Positions 42,437 to 53,700 of a stretch of 64,000 nucleotides of DNA are shown here, piece after piece. Every line of letters begins with the position of its first letter. Position 1 is the stretch's first letter. The DNA is taken from positions 81,264,955 to 81,328,954 of the forward strand of contig NC_090751.1 in assembly GCF_036898095.1 (NCBI RefSeq). Direction: 5' to 3'. The notes under the pieces are model-generated. The model did not search any database and was not told the origin of the DNA. It saw only the letters and a list, made by a program, of their open reading frames with translations. The translations under genes and the position numbers were made by a program. Source of the stretch: Palaemon carinicauda. Taxonomy: Eukaryota; Arthropoda; Malacostraca; Decapoda; Palaemonidae.

Positions 42437-44258
42437 TTCTGGACTCGCTGGGACAGAACTGGGTCCGGGAGTGGCAGAAACTTCAGTCGTAGTTCCAGAG
42501 CCAGAGGGAACCACACGCTGTTCGGCCACTTGTGGGCCACTATCGCTGCTACTCCCTTGAAGGACCTCAGCTTGTTGAGGACCCTCAACAGAAGGTTGTG
42601 AGGGGGGAACAGGTAGATCCTGGACCATCTGTTCCAATCGAGGGACATCGCGTCCACTGCTTCCGCCAAGGGGTCCTCGTACGGGGACACATATCGCGGC
42701 AACTTCTTGTTGTCCTTCGTCGCGAAGAGGTCTATCTGCAGTTCTGGGACTTGACTCGAGATGAAGGAGAATGATCCTGCGTCTAGGGACCATTCCGACT
42801 CTATCGGTGTAACCCTGGATAGAGCGTCCGCTGTCACATTGCGGACTCCTTGAAGGTGAACTGCCGACAGGTGCCACTTCTTCTTCTCCGCCAGTCGGAA
42901 TATGGCCAACATCACCTGGTTGAGAGGTGGGGACCTCGATCCCCACCGATTCAGACATTTCACAACCACCTCGCTGTCCAGTACCAACCTTATGTGGATC
43001 GAGTGACGCGGGGAAACTTTCCTCAGGGTAAGAAGTACTGCCATAGCTTCTAGAAAGTTTATGTGAAAGGTCCCGAATAGCTTGGACCAGGTCCCTTGGA
43101 CCTTCTTCCGATGAGAGTGACCTCCCCACCCTTCCTTTGAAGCGTCTGTGTGAATCGTCACTGACGGGGGAGGTGGCTGAAGAGGTACCGACCTCTTTAG
43201 ACGACTGGCCTGAGACCACGTTCTGAGAAGAGAACGTAGCCGAAGCGGAACCGGTATCCTCAAGTCCCTTCGCGCGTTTGATGCAAAGCTTCTCCAAACT
43301 CCGGCTGCATCCTTTAGCTGTGCTCTTAGCACCGGGTCTGTTACCGACGCAAACTGAAGAGAGCCCAGAACCCTCTCTTGTTCGCGTCTTGATATCCTCT
43401 CGGAATCTAGAAGTCTCTTGACAGACCCCGCTATCTCCTTCCTTTTCGACATCGGGATGGAGAATCGGTGTGACACTAGGTCCCAGTGAATTCCCAACCA
43501 CTGGAACCTCTGAGATGGAGAAAGACGAGACTTCTTTCTGTTGATCTTGAACCCTAGATACTCTAGGAACTGAATCACCTGTAGGGAAGCCTGCAAGCAT
43601 TCCGCCCTGGATGCTGCCCACACCAGCCAATCGTCCAGGTAGGCTACCACCTGGATCCCTTTTAGGCGTAACTGTTTGAGCGCTGCGCTCGCAAGCTTCG
43701 TGAAGATCCTTGGGGCTATGTTTAGCCCGAAAGGCATCGCTCTGAAGGCGTAAAGTCTTCGTTGTAGCTTGAATCCTAGGTAGGGGGAGAGACGGCGACT
43801 GATTGGAACGTGCCAATAGGCGTCTGACAAGTCGATGGAGACGGTAAATGCCCTCTTGGGCAGTAAGGCCCTTATGTGTTGCAACGTTAACATCTTGAAC
43901 TTGTGGTTCACTATGAACTTGTTGAGTGGCGACAAGTCCAGAATGACTCTGAGTTTCCCCGAGTCTTTCTTGGGAACACAAAACAGCCTCCCTTGGAACT
44001 TGATGGACTTACCCTCCGGATCACCTTTTTCTCCAACAGTTCTTGAATGTACTCCTCCAAAACGGGGGTGGAGTGTTGGAAAAATCGAGGGCACGGGGGC
44101 GGAGTGCTGTACCAGTTCCAACCCAGTCCATTTTTGAGCAGGCTGTGGGCCCAGGGATCGAAGGTCCAACGATCCCGAAAGTACTGTAGTCTCCCTCCTA
44201 CCGGCATCACTTCACTTTGACTGCTGCCCTGCAGTCTTGCCTCCTTGGCCGCGACCAC
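42373..44258 (-). pseudogene. RT/RNase H of DIRS-A copy 2, frameshifted
   Basis: From the KSIKFQGRLFCVPKK segment to the C-terminus the frame is open, with the YLDD box and RNase H acidic residues as in copy 1. At about 44008-44011, three T's in copy 1 (ACTTTACC) are two in copy 2 (ACTTACC), so the N-terminal ~90 codons (44258 to about 44010) are in another frame. A single-base deletion therefore separates the N-terminal part from RT. Confidence 0.88.
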
Positions 44259-46200
44259 CTCTGGATACCCTTCCCCTTGAGGGGCGTCTAGACGAGCCTC
44301 TGGCTGCTCCTCTAGGCTTTGCTCGAAAGGTGGTAGACTGCCCTTCGAACACTGGGTTGAATGCCGGGGATGGCGAGGACACGGCCTGGGGCACCCATTG
44401 GAAGGTGGTCGGGGCCTGGGCTACCATCTGGGGCACCGGAGGCAAAGCCGATTGTTGCTGCTGCTGACGTTGCGGTCTGAAAGGCTTGGCTGGGCGGGGA
44501 GAAAACCTAGATTTCTTCGTCTTCCCCTTCGGTTGGGGACCCTCATCGGGGGAAGACTTCCTCTTGAGGAACAGGCCCCACTTAAGGAGAAGATTCCTAT
44601 TCTCCGTGGCTGCCTTGTCCACCACCTCCTTAACTACATCACTGGGGAAGAGATCTTTGCCCCAGATGTTGGATGAGATCAATTTCTTCGGTTCGTGCCT
44701 CACTGTAGCCGAGGCGAACACAAACTCCCTGCAGGCCCTCCTCGCCTTGACAAAGCTATAGAGGTCCTTTGTCACCATGGCCAGATGGGTCTTGGCTGTC
44801 ACCATGGCCAGATGGGTCTTGGCCATCACCATGAACATTTCATGGACCTTGGGGTCACTTGCCATTGTCTCCATGGTTGTCTGGAGAGACATCGAGGCTG
44901 CCAGACGCTCCTTTGTCTCGAGCTCCCTTCACAGAAGGAATTCAGACAGCTTAGGGAGGTTTTCGCCGAACTGCCGACCTGCGATATCGGCGTCCAACTT
45001 CCCAACCGAAAAGGTAAGATGGACGTCCTTCCAGTCCTTGTTGTCCATCGGCAAGGCTAAAGACAAAGGCTTGCATTCCTCCAAGGAGGGGCATGGTTTG
45101 CCAGCCTCGACTGCCTTCAGAACGGCCGCGAACCCTTTCTGCAGAAAGGGGAAGGCCCTAGCCGGAGAGGATACGAAGGAAGGGTGCTTCTTACTCAAGG
45201 CAGCAACTTTCGAGTTCGAGAAGCCCCTCTCCTTCATTGCAGACGCCAGCGAAGCTTGGGCCTTGGCGTGATCCAAGACGATCACCTCCTTCGGCTCCGT
45301 CTCCTCCTTCGAGGCCGGTTCCTTCTTCAGACGGACGTAACAGTCCGGATAGGCCCCTCTGCTGGGCCAGAATTCCACCTCCTCAAGGGGAACTGAACCC
45401 AGCTTCTCCGACATGACGATCTTCCCGACCGTCATCGGCATGTGCTCGGCATACCTCCACGGGTGGGCATCCGACCACACAGGAAGGTCTTTCACGTTGA
45501 GCTTTTTCTGAGGCCCACGTGATGCTGCAATCCTCTGCATCTGTAGTTCCATTGCAGCTGCCTTCTGATTGTTCTCCTTCTGCATTTGCTGTATCATGCC
45601 AACAATAGAGGAGAGAGCTTGTCCCAGCTCTGGTGGAAGAGCGGACGAAGTAGAGGGGATAGATTCAGGGGCCTGAACCGGAGCGTCCGATGGCACGGCA
45701 TCCTCTTCCTCCACGACGTTCGGATCTTGATCCTCGTCCTCGCCCCCTGCGAGGAGGTCCTCTTCCGCCCGTTCGGACATGTCCGACATCTTGTCGTCCA
45801 GCTGAATGTCTTGCATGGCATCCGCGACTTCAGCATCCACGGGGATCTGGACGAGAGGGATCTCCGGCCGAGGCTGGGGGACGACAGCATCAGCAGAAGC
45901 CTTGGGAAAGAGGTACGCCCTCATCTTCTCACTTGGAAGATAAGGTCCAGAGGTATTCTTTTGGAAACCCCTTACCCAAACACGAAGCTTCTCCCTCGCT
46001 GCATCCCTTGACTCCGCCGACCTAGGGGAATCAAAGGCCTCAGCTAGCAGGTTAGTACACACTGAACATACCTGAGGGTCCCAGTAACGGAGATCATCCT
46101 TGGAGGCTGCGCAAGCCGCGTGCCTCCTACACGAATCATGCCCACAGAAGTTCCTACTGCGGACGTTGCAGAAGACGCTACCGCACTTCGGATGTTCCTC
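44212..46200 (-). pseudogene. Gag of DIRS-A copy 2, with premature stop
   Basis: The frame is open from the splice acceptor at 46200, through the Cys cluster (VFCNV, FCGHDSCRRH, CSVC) and core, to a TGA at 44929-44931. It continues in the same frame to 44212. Copy 1 has Arg (CGG) there; a CGA to TGA change is a likely cause. A 27-bp in-frame duplication lies downstream. The C-terminal Arg/Gly-rich tail is conserved. The ATG upstream of the acceptor is out of frame in this copy. Confidence 0.88.
44771..44824. repeat. 27-bp in-frame tandem duplication in gag
   Basis: GTCACCATGGCCAGATGGGT and seven more bases occur twice back to back, duplicating nine residues (AKTHLAMVT). Copy 1 has one unit. 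Confidence 0.95.
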
Positions 46201-48400
46201 CTGTAAAAGAAGAAAATTTCCATGAATATCAGGTGAATTTCAATTCACATGTATATACAAGCATGTACAAAGTTTAAAGGAAAGACACACACTTGTGTTT
46301 CCCACACAGTCACTTGCTGTAGCCTTCCAGCAATTAAAATCAAATGGTTAGTCTTTGCTAGAATAACCAAAGTAAATGTTTCCCAAGGGAAATAGGTGTA
46401 GCTCACACCTAAGGTGAGACTTTAACATACTGGCTAAAGACAGAAAGAACTCTCTTTCCATCTCTGTAAGGCAACACCAAGTGACTGCACAAAGCAACAC
46501 AAGCATGTTAGAAAATACAGTGTTGTAACATTACTATATCATAGCCTCTCCCCACAGTATATGCTATACAGGGGAATACTGATACAGTATATGGGGTGGC
46601 GTGCCGGCCGGCACCCCCCACAGGTAGGTCTCAAGTATACAACTTAAGAACTCTAAGGCGGCAGAACTCTAGTTCCGATATCTGTGCCGGCCGGCAGTGA
46701 CTGCCGGCCGGCAGCTACACTAGGTGGCGCCCGGCTGCCGGCCACCACTCCCAGTGGCCAGCAGACAGGGCGAGGTAAAGGCCGGCCGGCAGAGGTAAAC
46801 AACCCATGCCGGCCGGCAGCCACGCTAGGTAGCGCCCGGCTGCCGGCCGCCACTCTTAGCGGCCGGCAGACGAGTGAGGAGACCGGCCGGCAAAGGCATG
46901 TAGCCATCGCCGGCCGGCAGCGAGAGAACTAGAGAACACCAACTGCCCGGCTGCCGGCCACTAGGCTGGCAGTCGGCAGAGTACAACACACAAGAAGAAA
47001 ACAGAATGGGTGCCGGGCTAAGAGGCTATACTACCTCAACGCCCAACACCCGAAAGAGTGCTGAAAGGAAGAGGAGAATCTAATTCAGGCTTCCTAACCA
47101 CTGCCCACTGGATCTACAGACAGGCGTGGATGAGGGACCAAGGGAGGACCGGGCAGCACTCAAGGTAACAGGTCCTCTGCCGGCCGGCACATTCTGCCGG
47201 CCGGCAGGGAACCAAGTCAGCTCCCCATCCTAACCTGTGCTAGGTACGGATGTAGGAAGGCAGACACTAATGACATTACAGAAAGGACAGAAAGGAAAGG
47301 GACAAGAGGGTCCTGTCCAACCTTACACTGGTTAAGGATCACCCACGGCCAAGAAAGCCCATCTCAGCCTAGGGGGAATCCGGGGAGGGAGGCCGGCAAT
47401 ACTTGCTGCCTCCCTATAACCAATGCAAGGAAGGTATTGCTATTCCAGGGAAAGGGACACACCCCACACCCGGAACAGCAACAAGGACAAGTCTGAAGGG
47501 TCACCGAACGAAGGGATCATAACTACAGAAACCTTCAAGAGTGACCGAAGGAGGCTAAACCTCCTATGTCTGTGTCAGACAGCGAGGGAGACTCTACCCC
47601 AAGCCAGACCAACACAGACTCAGACTTAAAACACTGCTGTACTGCCCCTCTCTAAACCAGACTAGCTGGAGCAGGAAGGTACAGTACCACCCCAATATAG
47701 TTGTATCGAAAGTTAATTCAGAAAAATCACTAGGGTTAAGCCCAAGGCTTAAGCAGTGGGAAAGGGTTTGCGTGCCTTCCCCGAAGAGAAGGGAGCAAAC
47801 GGGGGGAACAAGAAAGCATATCAATAGCCTAAGACAACCTAGCCTAGGCACTGGGAGAATCGATTACCTAAATCACCGAAACTCACTCATATACCATCTT
47901 GGAAAAAACTCAGCATAAACTTATATGTATAACGTTGCCTAACGCTTCATTAAAATTTAAATAACCACACTTGGAAGACTAAATATCATGCAGGAAGTAC
48001 AAGGGCCAAACGACTAGGCTACAAGGTCTAGCGTAGGCCAGCCTAGGCAAATCCTTCGCCAAGGCACTATACTACAGCATCATAAAAATATTCCTAAATA
48101 AGCTAAGCAGTTAAATTTATTAAAGCGAAAAGGGGGCTGGGAACGTCGCTCTGGCTAACCAAATAAATCCTATCTAGCGAGCGACAGCGTCCAGGACGCC
48201 TCCAGCAGGCAACAGCTCTTGTATCAAAGATAACTCTTTTAATTACTTTAAATTTTACCAAGAGCCTACATTTATACATAAAAGAAATGGTACTCAACTT
48301 ATCGGAAGCAGAAGAAGTTGGAGAAAGCATATTAGCTTGAGTAAATCCAAGATTTTTGGTAGAAACACAGGGAAAACACCGAGTTGTATAGCTACGCAAA
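46201..48400 (-). other. 5' leader / probable intron of DIRS-A copy 2
   Basis: Counterpart of 6116-8276. The acceptor TTTTACAG is conserved at 46201-46208. ORFs inside are not conserved with copy 1. Confidence 0.55.
46602..46925. repeat. Palindrome-rich ~105-bp tandem repeats in DIRS-A leader, copy 2
   Basis: TGCCGGCCGGCA, a perfect 12-bp palindrome, starts at 46602, 46685, 46702 and 46807, with variants near 46780, 46880 and 46910. Units beginning at 46702 and 46807 are homologous over about 100 bp. Confidence 0.9.
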
Positions 48401-48750
48401 AAGGAATACAGATGGCGCCGCGAGCGGCGCAGGGCACGCTTACGAAACGGGGAGGAGAGATGCCTTACGAACGGCTCCCCCCTTTCTTATCGTTTTCGTT
48501 TTCTTGCCATTTGACCCCTACGAAGTGTTAACTCTGTTCGGGGTACAGATTGCCATGTGGCGTGTCAAGAATACGTCCGCTGATATTTTGCGATATCCCT
48601 GATTCTTTTATTAGGGATATTCGCTCCAGGAGTTAGAATTCTGGGTACCTTAAGGTAAATTCTCTGGGAATATCGCCGTAGTTGTAATATACCCTAGGAA
48701 GCTACCTTAGAGGAACTTCCATCAGGACGACATGGCTTGAGCCCAAAAAA
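48401..48750. repeat. Right ITR of DIRS-A copy 2
   Basis: 350 bp pairing with the left ITR; one mismatch noticed (CTCTCC versus CTCTTC). Confidence 0.93.
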
Positions 48751-48822
48751 GGTAAATTAAAATTTTACTCTAAATGAATACTTAACAGCATATTGTAAAA
48801 GTTCTGTTGAAAAAGATTCTCG

Positions 48823-48908
48823 AGCTACTGTGGTGAAGGATCAAACCTATGCCCCTGAGGATCCTAAAATCCACAAGACCAGCACTATAACTATTACGCC
48901 ACAGCGAC
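48823..48908 (-). mobile_element. tRNA-derived SINE head
   Basis: On the minus strand it starts GTCGCTGTGGCGTAATAGTT and contains GGTTTGATCC, close to the polymerase III B box GGTTCGANTCC; the A-box region is around GTGGCGTAATAG. GCTGTGG near the start pairs with CCACAGT near the end, like an acceptor stem. The arms are too imperfect for a working tRNA. The 3' body would run toward 48751, where DIRS-A begins. Confidence 0.6.
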
Positions 48909-49141
48909 TATAGGAAAAAATAAATGGTTGAAGGGGAGGTGTGTTAGCACAATCAGACTCTGAATTCACCTCACTCAAAGATAAATAAGGCCATGAACCA
49001 AAATTTCCTTATTGACCGTGGCCTTTTCTCCTATCTTCGAAAGACCTTCCGGCTGCAAAGACACAATTATTGAACTATGCAGCCATCTACTTACAGGCCA
49101 AAAACTGAATAATTTGCTGTTGTAAGATTAAAAACTTTTAC

Positions 49142-49250
49142 CTGCACAGCTGGAACAACTCTCATGGGAGTCATATTCCTTACAACTCATTTTGACACTG
49201 CAGGAAGGGCAGCTCCTGACAGGGTTGGAAGGAGGAATCACTGATGAATC
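49142..49250 (-). pseudogene. Gag N-terminal Cys-module fragment, DIRS-like (possible exon)
   Basis: Minus-strand frame VRSCPSCSVKMSCKEYDSHE then SCSSCAG. It is collinear with C-x2-C-x3-MS...D.H..C..C.G of the B-family gag N-terminus (CLPCGTYMSAVETDPHTLCP). It is followed by CAG|GTAAAAG, a good donor site. Alternatively it could be a host zinc-binding exon; it is short, so the call is tentative. Confidence 0.4.
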
Positions 49251-49405
49251 CTACGATTCCATCAATAAGAAGAAGTCAGGTTGTAAAAAAACAATAACAG
49301 ATTAACGGCAATCAAACATGATAAAGAAAGGACTTCCAATATCAATAATAGGTATAAAGACACCAACACTCACACATATGCTCAAAAGAGCTGAGGGCTA
49401 AAAGG

Positions 49406-49560
49406 GTTTGTTCCGTAACTAGAATACAAACCACACTATTTAATAGGGGTATTACTTTCGGCGTAGCTGAAATGACAAGCCATTGATTTTTAACGAGGGT
49501 TAACTACCCATACCGCTAGTTAGCGGGGGTAGGGGAGGGTAGCTTGTTACCGCCCCCCCT
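49406..49560. repeat. 5' terminal repeat of DIRS-B1
   Basis: Matches the inverted ends of B2, B3 and B4, including GAAATGACAAGCCATT and the CTAGTTAGCGGGGGTAGGGG palindrome block. Confidence 0.8.
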
Positions 49561-49654
49561 CACACACCTGTGATTGAGCTCACTTTTGCTTTTGGCTCGG
49601 ATGGTGAACCGACGTTGCCGCTCTTCATCCTCGCTGAATATTGGCAGCCATTAA

Positions 49655-49682
49655 TGACTTTTGTCTTTTCTTTTTCTCTTAG
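49655..49682 (+). promoter_or_regulatory. Possible 3' splice acceptor before B1 gag
   Basis: TTTTGTCTTTTCTTTTTCTC then TTAG, 27 bp before the gag ATG at 49709. It resembles the placement of the family A gag acceptor. Confidence 0.45.
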
Positions 49683-50541
49683 TGTGTGTGAAGTTGACTT
49701 CTGCGACCATGCACACCTGCCCTGGACTCTCCTGCCTCCCTTGTGGGACATATATGTCGGCAGTGGAGACTGATCCTCACACCCTTTGTCCTTCATGCAG
49801 AGGACAAAGCGTGTAGGGAGTGGTCTTCCTCCCAGTGGGAGAGGTTTGCGCGACGGCGGAAGAAGTCCAAGCGGGATATTTCTCCTTCAAAGGTTTCTTT
49901 GAAGGAAGAAAAACCCAAGGCCTCTTCTTCCGTCTCCCGACCCTCCTCCAAAGCTCCTACTCGTTCGGTCTCTTACGAGAGACCGTCGAGTAGTAGCGTA
50001 GACCAAGATATTATTGGCCAACCCCAGTTCTCGAGAGATGATGTTGCTTCCCCTAGCGAAGCAGCCCCACCTCTCCCCCCGGGTGAGGCCTTGTCACTAA
50101 CTCCCCTTTTACAGATTTGGTCTTCCTTGGGGCTTATGGGTCCACCCTCCAAGGAAGCCTTGCTGCAGGTCATCCGCATGGGTGCTTCTGTTAAGCAATC
50201 ATCGTCGCCATCAGAGGTAGAATCCCTTACCCTTGTCGACGTTGTTGTGTCAGAGGTGTCTCATGCGGTAACATCCATCTCCTCTGCCACTCCAGACTCT
50301 ACAGCGGTTGCTGCCGACTTAGTTCCCCCCGTTCCTGAACATCTTTCGAGGGGGAAACTAAGTTCAACATCTGTCTCTCCTGCAAGTGTTTCTCCCCCTC
50401 GGGGGAGTTTACTTATAGAGACTCTTCGGACGACTGCTGCGGCGCACGGTCAGCTTACTGATCCAACAGCCCCCAGAGGGCGCATTCGTCGGAAGGCACG
50501 CCTTCCTCTTCGCCTTAGAGGTCTCCCTTCACCACCGGTGA

Positions 50542-50588
50542 ACGAAGATGAACCAAAGAGGTGCCTCGCCTCTTTGGTTCATCTTCGT
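50542..50588. repeat. Perfect 20-bp hairpin inside B1 gag
   Basis: Arm ACGAAGATGAACCAAAGAGG (50542-50561), 7-base loop, arm CCTCTTTGGTTCATCTTCGT (50569-50588). It coincides with a gag frame change. Confidence 0.97.
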
Positions 50589-50959
50589 CACAGCCGTCCC
50601 CTGCAGAGGAGCCTCCGCTGCATTCTGACCTTCAATCATCAATCGTTACTGCTCCTGCAATTAGTCTTGTGACTTCGGTCATGGACCTCTCTGCCGATTG
50701 TTCGCGATCCCCTTCAGTGGATGGTCGGCCTTACAAAGGGCACGCCGACCATCCGCCCTCCAGACCTGACGACCTGCCATCACCGTTCCTGTCACCAGTA
50801 GAGCCTTTTGTAGCTCTACCAAAGTGCGCAGCTGCGCGCCATCACCCTGCAGCTTGCCATCTGACAGAACTTTAGCGCTCACCAGCAGCTAGTCAGACTG
50901 CTCGTCACTCTACAGCGCCTTGGCGCGCCCCTTCACCTGCTCGCCCTCAGTGATGGCAG

Positions 50960-51990
50960 CAAACTCATGCGCCTGCGCGCCAACATTCTGCACGTCAGTG
51001 CTCTCCGGCGCGCCACGCGCCCACGTTCACCTGCGCACCCTACGCTCACACGCCCAGGGTCGCCCACGCGCCAGTGCACTGCAGCGCGCTTGCCCTCTCC
51101 TGTGGGCCAGCGTTCTCCTATGCCTACGCGCCCACGATCTCCTACGCGCTAGTGCCCACCTGCGCGCCAGGGCTCTGCTGCGCGCCAGCGCTCTCTTGTG
51201 CGCCCTTCCTCTCCCGTGCGCCAGCACTCTCCCGCGCCCCTGTGCTCTCCCGCGTGCCACCGCTCTCCCACGAGCCAGCGCTCTCCCACGCGCCAGCGCT
51301 CTCCTACTCGCCAGCCTTTGCACTATGTATCTCCCGCATGCCAACGAATGCCTGTGCGCCAATATTCCCCGCCGCACAAACACACTGTAGGTGAAACAGC
51401 AAGCACATTGCAGGTCTCACCTACGCACCAACTCTCACCGGCGCGTCGGTGCTCTCCTGGACATTTGCGCTCTCCTGCGCCCCAAATATCTCCGGCGCGC
51501 ACGCACAGAGACATGTGTACGCGCCACCACGTGCCCGCGCGCCAGCTCTCACCAGCGCACACACGCCAATACTCTCACGCGCACCAAGATTATCTTGCGC
51601 GCCCGCGCCAGCGCTCTCCTGCGCGCCCGCGCCAGCGCTCTCCTATGCGCCAGTGCTCTCCTACGCATCAGGGTGTGCACCATGTATCTCCCGCGTGCCA
51701 GCGCTCCTACGCGCGCTAATTTTCTCCGGCGCACAAACACACTGTAGGTGAGACAGCAAGCACATTGCAGCCTTAACCTACGCGCCAACTCTCACCAGCA
51801 CGCCGGCGCTCTCCTGGATAATTGCGCTCTCCTGCGCGCCAAATATCTCCTAATCGCACGCACAGAGACATGCGTACGCGCCACCACATGCCCGCACGCC
51901 AGCTCTCACCGGCGCACGCACGCCAATACTCTCCCGCGTGCTAAGATTCTCCTGCGCGTGCACCACCAGGCACGGCCGAAGGATCTACAC
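50960..51990 (+). repeat. Arg/Pro/Ser-coding tandem repeats in B1 gag
   Basis: Dozens of ~24-bp units such as GCGCCAGCGCTCTCCTACGC encode SPTRQRSP-like strings in one frame, with Ala/Cys/Pro- or Arg/Ala/Leu-rich text in others. CpG and GC content is far above the flanks. All frames stay open for long stretches, so ORFs on the minus strand here are shadows. Confidence 0.92.
51321..51990. repeat. 357-bp tandem duplication within B1 gag repeats
   Basis: CACTATGTATCTCCCGC at 51321 recurs as CACCATGTATCTCCCGC at 51678, and GCACAAACACACTGTAGGTG at 51374 recurs at 51731, both offset by 357 bp (119 codons, frame-neutral). Confidence 0.92.
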
Positions 51991-53508
51991 CCGGCAAGGT
52001 CACCATCACCTCATTCCCCTCCCTGCAAACGCATTCCAGTGCACCCTGCGGGAGAAGGGAAACAGGCACAAGCAGAGAGGTTCAGGATCCCTAAACTGCC
52101 TTCTAAGGCGGACCCACCTATTATGGTGACTCCTCGTATTGAACCTTCGGTCCCTTTCCCTTCAGGGGATCTGTCTGACAGTGCATCAGTCCGTAAGCAG
52201 CCTTGGTTCAGTACCTTAGTCAGAGCTGTAACACAGGCATTCAAGCCCGTCCTGTCTGACCGCTCATCAGAGCAACCCATAGCTCTGGACTAAAGACACA
52301 GAACCATGGCTTCCTCTACCCCTTTGAAGAGGAAAAGAGGAGTTCCCGATGCGGTCACTTCCCCGAGGGTGAAGCTGACTCCGTGCAGACCATCAAGGCA
52401 AGTCCCTCCAGTTTCTCCCCAGGGATACTCTCCCTCCCTGTCGGATGAAGACCATCCGTCACCACGGGAGCTGCGAGAGGAGAGACACTCTTCCATCGCA
52501 CCAATGGAGGAAACCTCCCTTCACGAGGAGAGTTCCCCTCAATCCGAGACCAGGAGGGACATGACACTCAGGCCTTCGATGTTGGAATCTTACCTCCTTC
52601 CTCGGAAGGAATCCAAAGACTCCAAAACTCAGCCAAATTCCTCCACTAGGGATAGAACGGAGACAGCCAGCCACTCAAGGATTGTCCGCGACTCACCCCA
52701 TGAAGAGCTCTTGGGGATAGAAGGAGACTTCGCTGCGAATCCTACATTACGAGGAGACCAACAAGAATCAGAACATGCATTCTGGCAGGTTCTGACTCTA
52801 ATGAGGGTTCTCAATGGGTTTTCCAACCCAGAGATACCCACTCGAGAGAACAAAGACACGGTCTTAGACCGCATCTTCGGCACTCAGAAACCCTCAAAGA
52901 CCAGTGCAGCCCTGCCCTGGTCTCAAGGGTTGAAGAGTACCAGGGACAAGATCTCCCAACAGCTCTCCGAGTTTGCCTCCTCCAACCGTGCCGGCTCTAC
53001 GAACAAGCTCCTCCTACCTCCTCGCGTACAGCAAAGGAGGTACTTCGAGATCCTGGAGAAACCCAGTTCAGCTCTTCCTCTTCACCACTCTCTGGAAGAG
53101 CTAACCAGGGGAGTCCCTCTTGAGAGACTCTCCAGCCGGAAGGTCTCGTTCTCGGCAACCGGGGTCCTTAAGCCGGAAAAGGTCACTAAGTATGCGATGC
53201 AAGCTACTTCGTGGCTGGACATCTGGTTAGGGACCTTAGGTACCGTGATACGATCCAAGGATTTTCCCAAGGAGCGTACCAGGAAGGCAATGGAGACCTT
53301 TTTACTCTCAGGCACTCGCGCGATCAAGTTTCTTGCCCACCAAGTCTCGAACTTGTGGGCAAACACTATCTTGAAACATCGAGATGCAGTATCTGAGAGG
53401 TTCCACCAACAGGTCCCAAGCGTTGAGATAAATAGGCTCAGACATTCCTCCCTAGAGGGGGCCCATCTGTTTGAGCCTAAGGGCGTGGAACTTGCTGCTG
53501 AGAGGTGA

Positions 53509-53700
53509 AGGAAGTCTCATCAAGACTCCCTCCTCCATAGGGCTTTAACAACTAAGCCCTATAAACCTCCAGCACCTCAGCAGCCCCGTCCAACCAAGAC
53601 CGTAACGACAAAAATAGCAGCAAAGACAGTGGTGTCTAATAAGCCCTTTCACAGACAAAAAGTCCTCCAGGGGAGGAAAGAATCCTAGAGGGAGCAGCCG
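53509..53700 (+). other. Gag-RT linker of DIRS-B1
   Basis: Translates in part as YKPPAPQQPRPTKTVT, a Pro/Lys-rich gag tail, but with stops. Boundary between gag and RT is not fixed. Confidence 0.4.

Larger units (their letters stand above)
39920..48750 (-). mobile_element. DIRS-like retrotransposon, family A copy 2 (complete)
   Basis: Both tips are present, about 8.83 kb. Organisation is the same as copy 1. Gag has a premature TGA and RT has a one-base deletion; YR is intact. Left and right ITRs differ by about one base over the inner 240 bp, although they differ clearly from copy 1. Both tips end in A-runs, and no target-site duplication is seen, as known for DIRS elements. Confidence 0.94.
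48751..49405. other. Gap between DIRS-A copy 2 and DIRS-B1
   Basis: Contains a tRNA-like SINE head (48823-48908) and a short gag-like exon (49142-49250). The rest is AT-rich without recognised features. Confidence 0.5.
49709..53508 (+). pseudogene. Gag, DIRS-B1, broken
   Basis: ATG at 49709 starts MHTCPGLSCLPCGTYMSAVE, the family Cys module. A deletion of about 20 bp near 49818 removes C..C and shifts frame; reading resumes as CREWSSSQWERFARRRKKSK. It is open to 50672, then shifts at a hairpin (50542-50588) to the frame covering 50561-50875, crosses the Arg/Pro/Ser repeat region, and resumes at 52306-53508 with a long intact core (RPSMLESYLLPRKES; AFWQVLTLMRVLNGF; METFLLSGTRAIKFLAHQ). Function as RNA-packaging Gag is inferred from order and Cys module. 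Not expressible as one protein. Confidence 0.8.

Noticed and set aside
48823..48908. Functional tRNA gene
   Set aside because: B box and stems are degenerate, so a SINE head is more likely.
50920..51788. Multiple overlapping ORFs on both strands (60-173 codons)
   Set aside because: Open in several frames only because of GC-rich tandem repeats; at most one frame belongs to B1 gag.
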